From contig NZ_CAMLGT010000119.1 in assembly GCF_946479605.1 (NCBI RefSeq), forward strand, positions 1 through 11,183: 11,183 nt of DNA. Reading direction: 5' to 3'. Positions 1 through 7,206 of the stretch are shown piece after piece. A program made the translations under genes and the position numbers. The stretch comes from an uncultured Lacibacter sp. GTDB taxonomy: Bacteria; Bacteroidota; Bacteroidia; Chitinophagales; Chitinophagaceae. The notes under the pieces are model-generated. The model saw only the letters and a program-made list of their open reading frames with translations. It had not been told where the DNA came from and searched no databases. Numbering within the stretch: position 1 is the first letter of the stretch; every line of letters begins with the position of its first letter.

Positions 1-796
1 ACGTGGCGGTGTTGCTATGGTTGAGTGTTGCCCCGCTTTCAATTGTTAATTGATCGGCGGAAACATTACTGTTGATAGTGATTGTATGACCGTTTCTGAT
101 TGTGATTGTGTTTGCGGAACTGGTTGGGACTAATGTAGCTGTTATCCAATTCACATTATCAGAAGATGATTCCCAACTTGCTGAACTACTCCAATTGCCT
201 GTTTGTTTTGATCTGAAATGATCTGTTGCTGAAGTGCCGCCAGAAATTAAAGTACCATCAATTGTTACATCGTCTATTTGATAATTTCCCGAATTTGAAA
301 CAACAATCGACCAACGAAGACGCAGGTTACTAATATTTGACGTGCCTGCAGGTAGATTAATAGGAGTTCCGCCATTAACAAGTGTCCAATCAGTATTACT
401 TGCTGTTTGAGTAAAAGTAACAGGCGACCATGTAAAACCGTCTGCACTCCATTCAAGTGTTACGCTTTGTGCAAACGCAGCTGTTGTTCTCACTCCCCAA
501 CTAACTCTTATATTTTGATAACCGACTGTAGAAAATGAATTACTGAACGTTAATGTGTGTGATAGCCCACCAGTTCCAGTGTTAATGAATCTTGCATTGA
601 CTCCGGCAGAAGCTCCGGTATAGCCAGATGAAACAGAAGTGGTTGTTGCGGCAAATCCGTTCGTTGTATTTGAGCTCGACCATCCAGCAGGGAATACCCC
701 GGCAGTGGTGCCAAAATCGGTAGAGTATAATACAACCTGTGCATGGGAGATAATACTCAAAAAAATCAGAAAGAGTACGCCAAAAAACGCTTTCAT
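1..796 (-). CDS. Secreted surface protein, N-terminal part (runs off left edge)
   Basis: This reading frame is open from the ATG at 796 to the window edge, giving 265 full codons; the C-terminus is missing. The protein begins MKAFFGVLFLIFLSIISHAQ, a typical signal peptide: one lysine, a hydrophobic core, and probable cleavage next to Ala19/Gln20, with Gln commonly at +1 in Bacteroidota. Residues about 21-185 are rich in Ser, Thr, Gly and Asn and contain beta-type segments ending in YQIDDVTIDG, like the jelly-roll or 'DDV/DDI' modules of Bacteroidota exoproteins. From about residue 192 (DHFRSKQTGNWSSSASWES, then ITIRNGHTITI) it resembles a module often seen in T9SS cargo proteins. A sorting tail would lie outside the window, so T9SS export is inferred only. 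A weak AAAAGG lies 5' of the start (801-807). The gene is divergent from gldF. Enzymatic function is unknown. Confidence 0.85.
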   Translation of the reverse strand, partial: MKAFFGVLFLIFLSIISHAQVVLYSTDFGTTAGVFPAGWSSSNTTNGFAATTTSVSSGYTGASAGVNARFINTGTGGLSHTLTFSNSFSTVGYQNIRVSWGVRTTAAFAQSVTLEWSADGFTWSPVTFTQTASNTDWTLVNGGTPINLPAGTSNISNLRLRWSIVVSNSGNYQIDDVTIDGTLISGGTSATDHFRSKQTGNWSSSASWESSSDNVNWITATLVPTSSANTITIRNGHTITINSNVSADQLTIESGATLNHSNTAT

Positions 797-874
797 TGTT
801 GCCTTTTGTTTTGGTTGGTTGTCTTTGTACAGGTAAAGGCACGTGCATTTTTCGGTGGATATTTGGAAGGATTT

Positions 875-906
875 TAAAGATAATTGTTCATATTTAAAAA
901 TCACAA
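875..906 (-). promoter_or_regulatory. Candidate promoter for the left-hand secreted-protein gene
   Basis: Read on the minus strand, a TTG (904-906) is followed after 21 bases by TATCTTTA (875-882). This matches the Bacteroidota promoter pattern TTG-N19-21-TAnnTTTG except for the last base. It would start transcription around 868 and leave a leader of roughly 70 nt before the ATG at 796. It is a motif match only, in an AT-rich region where chance matches are possible. Confidence 0.35.
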
Positions 907-938
907 CATATCAGGCGGTTTCTTACACCAAGTTATAT

Positions 939-970
939 ATGTGTGCCGTATTCGCTATAACTGCACACAT
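939..970. repeat. 8-bp inverted repeat between divergent genes (possible operator)
   Basis: ATGTGTGC at 939-946 is the exact reverse complement of GCACACAT at 963-970, with 16 bases between the arms. It lies between the candidate minus-strand promoter (875-906) and the gldF promoter box (1011-1018). It could be a regulator binding site or chance; no T-run follows, so it does not look like a terminator. Confidence 0.35.
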
Positions 971-1010
971 TTCTGCTGAAACAGGATTCGGCACAAGCAG
1001 TTTATTCCTT

Positions 1011-1018
1011 TATTTTTG
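1011..1018 (+). promoter_or_regulatory. Candidate -7 box of the gldF promoter
   Basis: TATTTTTG fits the Bacteroidota -7 consensus TAnnTTTG exactly. A TTC at 987-989, 21 bases upstream, could be a degenerate -33 element (consensus TTG). Transcription from this box would begin at about 1023-1026, so the gldF message would have almost no leader before its ATG at 1026. Confidence 0.55.
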
Positions 1019-1025
1019 CTGCTCT

Positions 1026-1748
1026 ATGTGGGCCATTTGCAAAAAAGAATTCCGCCAGTTTTTCAGCAATCTTACGGGATACATCACCATCGTTCTCTTT
1101 CTTTTACTCAATGGTTTGTTTCTTTTCGTTTTTTCAAGTTTCAATATTTTAGATTATGGCTATGCCACACTTGAAAATTTCTTCAACCTGTCGCCGTATA
1201 TTTTGTTGCTGTTAATACCAGCAGTAACCATGCGCCTGTTCCCGGATGAATGGCGTGCCGGCACCATGGAATTACTTTTTACCCGTCCGCTAACCACAAG
1301 GCAGATTGTATTGGGCAAATACATTGCATCGCTGCTTGTAGTACTGATCGCCTTATTGCCAACACTAACTTACCTGTTTACCATCAATGCCATGAGTGCA
1401 GATGGTACTTCACTCGATATGGGCGGCATCATCGGTTCCTACATCGGACTCATGTTCCTGTGTTCAGCATTTACAGCTATTGGTATTTGTTGCAGCAGCT
1501 ATACTGGTAACCCGGTTGTTGCTTTTTTATTGAGTGCTTTTTTCTGCTTTGCATTGTACAGCGGTTTTACTGCGCTCAGCAAACTTGCGGGCACAGGCTT
1601 GGATTATATTATTGAAATGCTGGGAATGGAGTTTCACTACCGCAGTTTATCAAAAGGTGTTATCGACAGCCGTGATGTGATCTATTTTGCAAGCATCACT
1701 TTATTCTTCTTATTCATCACCATGCAACGTATTGGCAGAAAAAACTGA
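1026..1748 (+). CDS. gldF: Gliding-associated ABC transporter permease GldF
   Basis: This is an ABC-2 type permease of 240 residues, the usual GldF size. GldF is the inner-membrane channel part of the GldA-GldF-GldG transporter, first linked to gliding in Flavobacterium; its substrate is not established. A cytoplasmic head (MWAICKKEFRQFF) leads into about six membrane spans near residues 18-38, 56-72, 97-120, 133-155, 163-184 and 216-234. The family signature after span 2, TMRLFPDEWRAGTMELLFTRPLT, spans residues 68-90. The frame is open upstream to 843, but I chose the ATG at 1026 because the protein then begins like known GldF proteins and a -7 box sits directly ahead. The 61 upstream codons contain that box and look non-coding. 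The gldG start follows 6 bp after the stop, indicating co-transcription. The ATPase gldA is not in the window; in Flavobacterium too it is encoded apart from gldFG. Confidence 0.92.
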   Translation: MWAICKKEFRQFFSNLTGYITIVLFLLLNGLFLFVFSSFNILDYGYATLENFFNLSPYILLLLIPAVTMRLFPDEWRAGTMELLFTRPLTTRQIVLGKYIASLLVVLIALLPTLTYLFTINAMSADGTSLDMGGIIGSYIGLMFLCSAFTAIGICCSSYTGNPVVAFLLSAFFCFALYSGFTALSKLAGTGLDYIIEMLGMEFHYRSLSKGVIDSRDVIYFASITLFFLFITMQRIGRKN

Positions 1749-1754
1749 GTACCC

Positions 1755-3587
1755 ATGAAAAAAATCTTCGCATCAAAATTCAGTTGGGTGCTGTTGCTGG
1801 CAACATTGGCGCTTGTAAATATACTTGCCACATCGCTTCGCATGCGCTGGGACCTCACCAATGAAGATCGCTATTCTTTATCGGCTCCAACAAAAGCATT
1901 GCTGAAAAACATAGACACAACTATTACAGTTGATATTTTTCTGAAAGGCGATTTCCGTTCTTCCTTCCGCAAACTGCGCAATACAACAAACGATCTGCTG
2001 AATGAAATGAAAGAATACAGTGGTGGCCTTTTGCAGATCAACTATAAATCAGTGGATGATTTGTTTGATGAAGAGGCAAAGAACTTTATGTTCACTGAAG
2101 TAATCAATGAGTTGCGGATGAATGGCGTAAATGTTGACAGCATCAGCCAAACAAAACCAAACTTCCGTGAAGAAGTGATCCAGCAAATGGTGAGCGACTC
2201 ATTAAAAAGCCTCGGCATTTTGCCTTATACGCTGGAAGTGCAGGAAAAAGAAGAAGCCAGTACGCAACGTGTTATTTATCCTTCAGCAATTGTAAAAAGA
2301 GGCAACAAAGTGGTTTCTGTTGATCTGTTGAGTGGAAAAACAGAATACAGCCGTGATCCGCTTACAGGAAGTCTTGTTACCGATGAAGCCAAAAGCATCA
2401 GCAATGCAGAAGCATTACTCGAATTCAAATTTGCAGATGCCATTGAAAAAATCCAACGGAAACAAAAACCACTCATTGGCTATTTGACAGGTAATGGCCA
2501 ACCCATGGGACCTGAAACATTTGATCTTGTACAAACGCTTGATGCGGATTACATCTTCAATATTGTTGACCCGAACAAAACTGTGGTTATTCCAAAAGAA
2601 TTTGCAGCGATCATGATCGTGAAACCTTCCATCGGCTTCAGCGATTCTGCAAAAATGAAGATCGATCAGTACATTATGCAAGGTGGAAAAGTGTTGTGGT
2701 TTTTGGATATGCTGCATGCCGAAAAAGACAGTCTTGCTGTGGTGGCTCAAACACTGGCTTATGATCGTGGATTGAACCTAGATGATCTGCTCTTCAAATA
2801 TGGCGTACGCATCAACAGAGATTTACTGCAGGACCAGCAATGCGACCTCAGCAAACTGGTTGTTGGTAACGCAGGCGGACAACCGCAGTTAGCAGATGTA
2901 CCCTTTAACTATTACCCTTTACTGAACGCTTCGGCCAATCACCCTATTACAAAAAATCTTGAACCTGTTTTAAGCTTATTTGCCAATACACTTGATACCG
3001 TTAAGGCCGAAGGAATAAACAAAACCCTTTTGCTCACTTCAAGTGAAAACGCAAAATTTGTGAGCACTCCTGCCATTATCAGTTTACAGGAATTGCAAAC
3101 CATACAGGATATAAAACTGTATAACAAAAAGAATTTGCCTGTTGCAGTATTGCTCGATGGACAATTCAATAGTCTTTATGGTAACAGGGCTTCGGCAGAA
3201 ATGCGCCAGTACTTTACATCAGCATACGGTTCATTTAAAACAAAAACAGATGAACCTGCACAACAACTGGTTGTTGCAGACGGCGATGTTGTATTGAACA
3301 GCTACAGCAGGCAGGAACCTTTCCCAATGGGCTACAGCCGTGTGCAGGAACGCAGCTTTGCCAATAAAACATTTCTGCAAAACACACTGGAATATATGAC
3401 CGGCAATGCGGGCATAGTAGCTTTGCGTAATAAAGATGTTCCTTTACGCTTACTCAACCAGCAAAAGGTAAGTGATCAACGATTGCAATGGCAGCTTATT
3501 AATATTGCAGTACCGGTATTGCTGGTATTGCTCAGCGGTATTTTGTACATGCAATGGCGAAAACGCACTTACAGCAAAAAAGCTTAA
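1755..3587 (+). CDS. gldG: Gliding-associated ABC transporter auxiliary subunit GldG
   Basis: This 610-residue protein has one membrane span near each end (about residues 11-28 and 581-600), with the large middle part most likely periplasmic. It is the partner of GldF. The segment after the first span, WDLTNEDRYSLSAPTKALL (residues 32-50), is typical of the GldG / ABC-transporter auxiliary family. IGYLTGNGQ (241-249) and the following alternating strands and helices to about residue 320 resemble the glutamine-amidotransferase-like fold of that family, without an evident catalytic triad. The C-terminus is basic (WRKRTYSKKA) and probably cytoplasmic. It is somewhat longer than the roughly 560 residues I recall for Flavobacterium GldG. 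The start lies 6 bp after gldF, so the two genes are almost certainly one operon. The family assignment is firm; the biochemical role of the family is not settled. Confidence 0.9.
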   Translation: MKKIFASKFSWVLLLATLALVNILATSLRMRWDLTNEDRYSLSAPTKALLKNIDTTITVDIFLKGDFRSSFRKLRNTTNDLLNEMKEYSGGLLQINYKSVDDLFDEEAKNFMFTEVINELRMNGVNVDSISQTKPNFREEVIQQMVSDSLKSLGILPYTLEVQEKEEASTQRVIYPSAIVKRGNKVVSVDLLSGKTEYSRDPLTGSLVTDEAKSISNAEALLEFKFADAIEKIQRKQKPLIGYLTGNGQPMGPETFDLVQTLDADYIFNIVDPNKTVVIPKEFAAIMIVKPSIGFSDSAKMKIDQYIMQGGKVLWFLDMLHAEKDSLAVVAQTLAYDRGLNLDDLLFKYGVRINRDLLQDQQCDLSKLVVGNAGGQPQLADVPFNYYPLLNASANHPITKNLEPVLSLFANTLDTVKAEGINKTLLLTSSENAKFVSTPAIISLQELQTIQDIKLYNKKNLPVAVLLDGQFNSLYGNRASAEMRQYFTSAYGSFKTKTDEPAQQLVVADGDVVLNSYSRQEPFPMGYSRVQERSFANKTFLQNTLEYMTGNAGIVALRNKDVPLRLLNQQKVSDQRLQWQLINIAVPVLLVLLSGILYMQWRKRTYSKKA

Positions 3588-3614
3588 TCAATTTTCATTT
3601 TTGAATTATTACTA

Positions 3615-4586
3615 ATGACTCCCACTCAAGTTACTTATCTCGTTTTTGGCATTGTGTTATTGATCGCTATCGTGTTCGATCTTGGTTTGCTCAGTAAAAA
3701 ATCGGCGCAGCTTACAACCAAACAGGCACTCATTCAAACAATTTTCTGGGTTATACTCGGTCTTGGCTTTGGTGCGTTTATGTGGTACGAAGATGGTAAG
3801 CAGGCTGCACTTGAATATGTGAGTGCTTACCTGATGGAGTGGAGCCTGAGTATTGATAACATTTTTGTGTTTGTACTCATCTTCAGTTTCTTTAAAGTAA
3901 AGGAACAATATATACCTCGTGTATTACTCATCGGCGTATTAATGGCAATCGTTTTCCGTGTGGTGTTTATTACACTGGGGGTTGAACTGGTAAACCGCTT
4001 TCACTGGATCCTCTATATTTTCGGAGCATTCCTTGTTTATACAGGATTTAAAATGTTTACCACAAACCAGGATGAAGAATATGATCCGAGAGAAAGCAAA
4101 GTGTACCTGTTCCTGAAAAAGTTTTTGCCCATCACCATGGAAGATGGTCATGGTAAATATGTGATCAAACAACATGGCAAACCGGTTTACACAGCATTAT
4201 TTGTGGTGGTGGTAATGTTGGCTACAACTGATATTGTGTTTGCGCTTGATTCAATTCCTGCGGTAATGGGTATTGTTGACCGTAAGAGCGAACATGCTTC
4301 ATTGGTCATTTATACATCAAACGTATTTGCAGTGCTGGGGCTTCGTTCACTTTTCTTCCTGTTGAGAGGAGCTGTCAGCAAGTTTGATTTCCTGCAGCAG
4401 GGCATTGCCATTGTACTTGTATTTATTGGTTTAAAAATGCTGGGCGAAGAATTGATTGGCACCGTGGTTGATAAACCCAAGCAGGTTGTTATTTCACTGG
4501 TAGTAATTGTAGCCTGTATTGGTGGTTCCATTCTTTATTCGATGTATCACAAGAAAAAAAATGCTCCGCCTGATTTTAAAGACTAG
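3615..4586 (+). CDS. TerC/Alx-family integral membrane protein (probable metal exporter)
   Basis: This 323-residue polytopic membrane protein matches the length of the Alx branch of the TerC family (E. coli Alx is about 321). Membrane segments are visible near residues 5-23, 39-56, 80-95, 103-122, 129-147, 193-216, 229-250, 264-278 and 289-310. The two acidic family signatures are intact: EWSLSIDNIFVF (75-86, Asp81) and TTDIVFALDSIPA (204-216, Asp206 and Asp212). Characterised family members export Mn2+ or help supply metals to exported enzymes; the metal handled here is an inference. It starts 27 bp after gldG and ends 17 bp before murF-alr, so it is probably in the same transcript. No room exists for the yybP-ykoY manganese riboswitch that controls some relatives. 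A role in tellurite resistance should not be assumed from the family name. Confidence 0.88.
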   Translation: MTPTQVTYLVFGIVLLIAIVFDLGLLSKKSAQLTTKQALIQTIFWVILGLGFGAFMWYEDGKQAALEYVSAYLMEWSLSIDNIFVFVLIFSFFKVKEQYIPRVLLIGVLMAIVFRVVFITLGVELVNRFHWILYIFGAFLVYTGFKMFTTNQDEEYDPRESKVYLFLKKFLPITMEDGHGKYVIKQHGKPVYTALFVVVVMLATTDIVFALDSIPAVMGIVDRKSEHASLVIYTSNVFAVLGLRSLFFLLRGAVSKFDFLQQGIAIVLVFIGLKMLGEELIGTVVDKPKQVVISLVVIVACIGGSILYSMYHKKKNAPPDFKD

Positions 4587-4603
4587 GTTGCAAAATTGTT
4601 CCT

Positions 4604-7063
4604 ATGTTGTATTACAATGTTGATCAGATCGCAGGCATCCTCCATGCCACTTATTTGCAAAAAGCAGATACATCTGGTCATGTAGAACATTTACTGATCG
4701 ACAGCAGACGCATCATTCATCCGCCAACTGCTTTATTCTTTGCATTAAAAACTGATCGTCGTAACGGTCATGATTTTATTGCTGAAAGCTACAGCAAAGG
4801 TGTACGTCACTTTATTGTACAGCAACAGGTTGATGTAAGTGCATTTCCCGGTGCAAATGTGCTGCTCGTTTCTGATACATTAAAAGCATTACAGCAATTA
4901 GCAGCTTACCATCGCAGGCAATTTTCAATTCCTGTAATTGGCATTACCGGCAGCAATGGAAAAACCATTGTAAAAGAATGGCTCAACCAATTACTTTCTG
5001 ACCATTTCAATATTATCCGCAGCCCCAAGAGTTATAACTCGCAGGTGGGTGTACCGCTTAGCGTATGGCAGTTACAACCGCAGCATACATTAGCCATTTT
5101 TGAAGCGGGCATTTCACAAGAAGGAGAAATGCAGGCGTTGCAAAACATCATCAAACCAACAATTGGCATACTCACCACCATCAGTGAAGTACATGCGGAA
5201 GGGTTCAAGAATGCACAGGATAAACTCAACGAAAAACAAAAACTATATGCAGCTGCACATGCAGTCATTTGTTCGCCTGAAAAACTAAAGCCGCTTGTTT
5301 TCCAACAACCAAATATTTTTAGCTGGGGCGAAGCAAACTCAAACAATGTTGTGATCAGCAACATTGAAAAGCAGTTAACACAAACAACCATATCCTTTTC
5401 AACCGAAACATTAGCAGACAACATCACAATCCCATTTACAGATGATGCTTCTGTTGAAAATGCAGTCACCTGTCTTTCTGCCTGTCTTTATCTGAATGTT
5501 CCGTTTAGTAACATCAAAGATAAATTCACACAACTCCGTCCTGTAAGTCTTCGTCTTGAATTGAAAAGCGGGTTGCACAATACAACCATCATTAACGATA
5601 GTTACAGTGCCGATTTAAGTTCACTCACCATTGCTTTGAATATGCTGTTGCAACAAGGCCAGCATACAAGCCGAAGCGTTATTCTCTCTGACTTTCAATT
5701 AATAGCCGGGCAGGAACCTGCTACTTATGCATCCATTGCTGCACTTATGCAGCAGCACCATATCAACAGGCTGATTACTGTTGGAGAAAAAACAAAATTG
5801 CTGTTGGCACCACTCGTTGAAGGAACTACTGCAGTACATAGTTTTTCTTCCACTGCAGAGTTAGCTGAGCAATTGCCCTCTTTAGGTTTTCAGAACGAAA
5901 CGATTCTAATCAAAGGTGCACGTTCGTTTGAACTCGATCGTATTGCACAAATGCTTGAACAGAAAACGCACCAAACAGTTTTAGAAATAAACCTGGGTGC
6001 CATTGAACGGAACATCAGGGCACATCAGCAGTTGTTGAAACCATCAACAAAGATCATGGCAATGGTAAAGGCATTTTCATACGGCAGCGGCAGTTATGAA
6101 ATTGCCAACCTGTTGCAGTTCATGAAAGCCGATTACTTAGCTGTTGCTTTTACTGATGAAGGCGTGGCGTTACGTAAAGCAGGTATTACATTGCCCATTA
6201 TGGTGATGAATCCCGAACCTGTAACGTTTGATGCACTTATTGACCATAACCTTGAACCTGAATTATTTTCTTTTTCTATACTACATGCATTTGAAACCTA
6301 CCTTGAAAAAGAAGGCATCAGCAGTTACCCTGTGCATATAAAAATTGATACAGGTATGCACAGGCTGGGTTTTATGCAACAGGAATTACCTGCACTTGCT
6401 GAAATACTGAAGAAGAATACTTTCACTGTACAATCCGTATTCAGTCACCTTGCAGCAAGTGAAGATCCTGCTGAAGATGCATTTACATTACAGCAGGCAA
6501 CACAGTTTGAAGCAGCATGCTCTTTTCTTCAATCGCAGCTTGATTATACATTCATCCGGCACATTGATAATTCACACGGTACCATCCGTCACCCCCAATT
6601 GCAATACGATATGGTGCGGCTTGGCATTGGTATGTATGGTGTAAGCTCTGCTGCCGGTATGCTGCACCTGGAAGAAGCGCTTCAACTGAAAACCACCATA
6701 GCGCAAATTAAACAGCTGCAACCTGGTGACACGGTGGGTTACAACCGCAGGGGTATTATTACAAAACCATCTGCCATTGCCACTGTGCGTATTGGTTATG
6801 CCGATGGTTATCCACGCAACCTTAGTAACGGCAACGGTTACATGCTCATTCATGGTAAACAGGCACCTGTTATCGGCACAGTTTGTATGGATATGACCAT
6901 GCTTGATATTACTGGCATTGCTGATGTACGTGAAGGAGATGAAGTAATTGTTTTTGGTCCTGCGCTTTCTGTTGTGGAAGTTGCCAAACAAAGCCAGACC
7001 ATTGCTTACGAACTGATGACCGGTATCAGCCAACGGGTGAAAAGGGTGTATTTCGAAGAATAA
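4604..7063 (+). CDS. murF-alr: MurF-Alr fusion: D-Ala-D-Ala adding ligase plus alanine racemase
   Basis: This is a fused 819-residue cytoplasmic enzyme known in Bacteroidota. Residues 1-455 are MurF, which joins D-Ala-D-Ala to the UDP-MurNAc-tripeptide using ATP. They show LIDSRRI (31-37), the P-loop GITGSNGKT (113-121, Lys120), YNSQVGVPL (144-152), FEAGISQEGE (166-175), NDSYSADLSS (331-340) and KGARSFELDR (437-446). Residues about 457-819 are a PLP-dependent alanine racemase, which converts L-Ala to D-Ala. They show the PLP lysine Lys489 in MVKAFSYGSG, IDTGMHRLGF (581-590), RLGIGMYG (672-679, Arg672 probably facing the cofactor), the second catalytic base Tyr732 in GYADGYPR, and CMDMTMLDIT (761-770). 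Both halves keep their key residues, so both activities are expected. The Lys-containing motif differs from the common VKANAYGHG; from memory the form seen here is usual in the fused enzymes. The start is 17 bp after the TerC gene. Confidence 0.95.
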   Translation: MLYYNVDQIAGILHATYLQKADTSGHVEHLLIDSRRIIHPPTALFFALKTDRRNGHDFIAESYSKGVRHFIVQQQVDVSAFPGANVLLVSDTLKALQQLAAYHRRQFSIPVIGITGSNGKTIVKEWLNQLLSDHFNIIRSPKSYNSQVGVPLSVWQLQPQHTLAIFEAGISQEGEMQALQNIIKPTIGILTTISEVHAEGFKNAQDKLNEKQKLYAAAHAVICSPEKLKPLVFQQPNIFSWGEANSNNVVISNIEKQLTQTTISFSTETLADNITIPFTDDASVENAVTCLSACLYLNVPFSNIKDKFTQLRPVSLRLELKSGLHNTTIINDSYSADLSSLTIALNMLLQQGQHTSRSVILSDFQLIAGQEPATYASIAALMQQHHINRLITVGEKTKLLLAPLVEGTTAVHSFSSTAELAEQLPSLGFQNETILIKGARSFELDRIAQMLEQKTHQTVLEINLGAIERNIRAHQQLLKPSTKIMAMVKAFSYGSGSYEIANLLQFMKADYLAVAFTDEGVALRKAGITLPIMVMNPEPVTFDALIDHNLEPELFSFSILHAFETYLEKEGISSYPVHIKIDTGMHRLGFMQQELPALAEILKKNTFTVQSVFSHLAASEDPAEDAFTLQQATQFEAACSFLQSQLDYTFIRHIDNSHGTIRHPQLQYDMVRLGIGMYGVSSAAGMLHLEEALQLKTTIAQIKQLQPGDTVGYNRRGIITKPSAIATVRIGYADGYPRNLSNGNGYMLIHGKQAPVIGTVCMDMTMLDITGIADVREGDEVIVFGPALSVVEVAKQSQTIAYELMTGISQRVKRVYFEE

Positions 7064-7206
7064 ATTTCACGTTGTTTAACACATTTAGGTTTGGCTTATG
7101 CATCCCAAACACATTTATTGATAGTGCTGCACCACTGGGCAGCAGCAGCCAACAGCGTGCGGCTTCACACTCTTTCCTCTATCTTTGTCGCCTAAAATTT
7201 GATTTC
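7064..7206 (+). other. Intergenic region between murF-alr and lspA
   Basis: These 143 bases hold the lspA promoter box near their right end. Two short stems are visible, GTTTGG/CCAAAC (7089-7094 with 7105-7110) and TGCTGC/GCAGCA (7125-7130 with 7139-7144). Neither is followed by a T-run, so neither is a convincing terminator and read-through from the upstream operon into lspA is possible. The lspA frame stays open through this region, but the translation lacks membrane-protein character and shows no good start. Confidence 0.5.
7180..7187 (+). promoter_or_regulatory. Candidate -7 box of the lspA promoter
   Basis: TATCTTTG fits the Bacteroidota -7 consensus TAnnTTTG exactly. A GTG at 7157-7159, 20 bases upstream, is a two-of-three match to the TTG -33 element. 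Transcription would begin near 7192-7195, leaving a leader of only about 12-15 nt before the proposed GTG start at 7207. This box is a main reason for not placing the lspA start further upstream. Confidence 0.55.

Noticed and set aside
843..1025. A 61-codon upstream extension of gldF with a hydrophobic Cys-containing stretch
   Set aside because: The extension contains the gldF -7 box and the inverted repeat, does not resemble GldF N-termini, and the ATG at 1026 gives the normal family length.
3596..3603. CATTTTTG just before the TerC gene as a separate promoter
   Set aside because: It misses the first base of the -7 consensus and has no -33 element at the right distance; the short gap to gldG favours co-transcription.
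3615..4586. Tellurite-resistance island
   Set aside because: Only a TerC/Alx-type protein is present, with no terA, terB, terD or terE neighbours; the family is widespread and mostly linked to metal transport.
5032..5469. A 145-codon minus-strand open frame inside murF-alr
   Set aside because: It lies wholly antisense to well-conserved MurF sequence, is Cys/Ser-rich and low in recognisable structure, and is the expected shadow of the real gene.
6572..7033. A 153-codon minus-strand open frame inside murF-alr
   Set aside because: It is antisense to the racemase motifs (RLGIGMYG, GYADGYPR, CMDMTM) and shows no promoter, start context or family features.
7089..7144. Two 6-bp hairpins after murF-alr as a terminator
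   Set aside because: The stems are short and neither is followed by a run of T residues.
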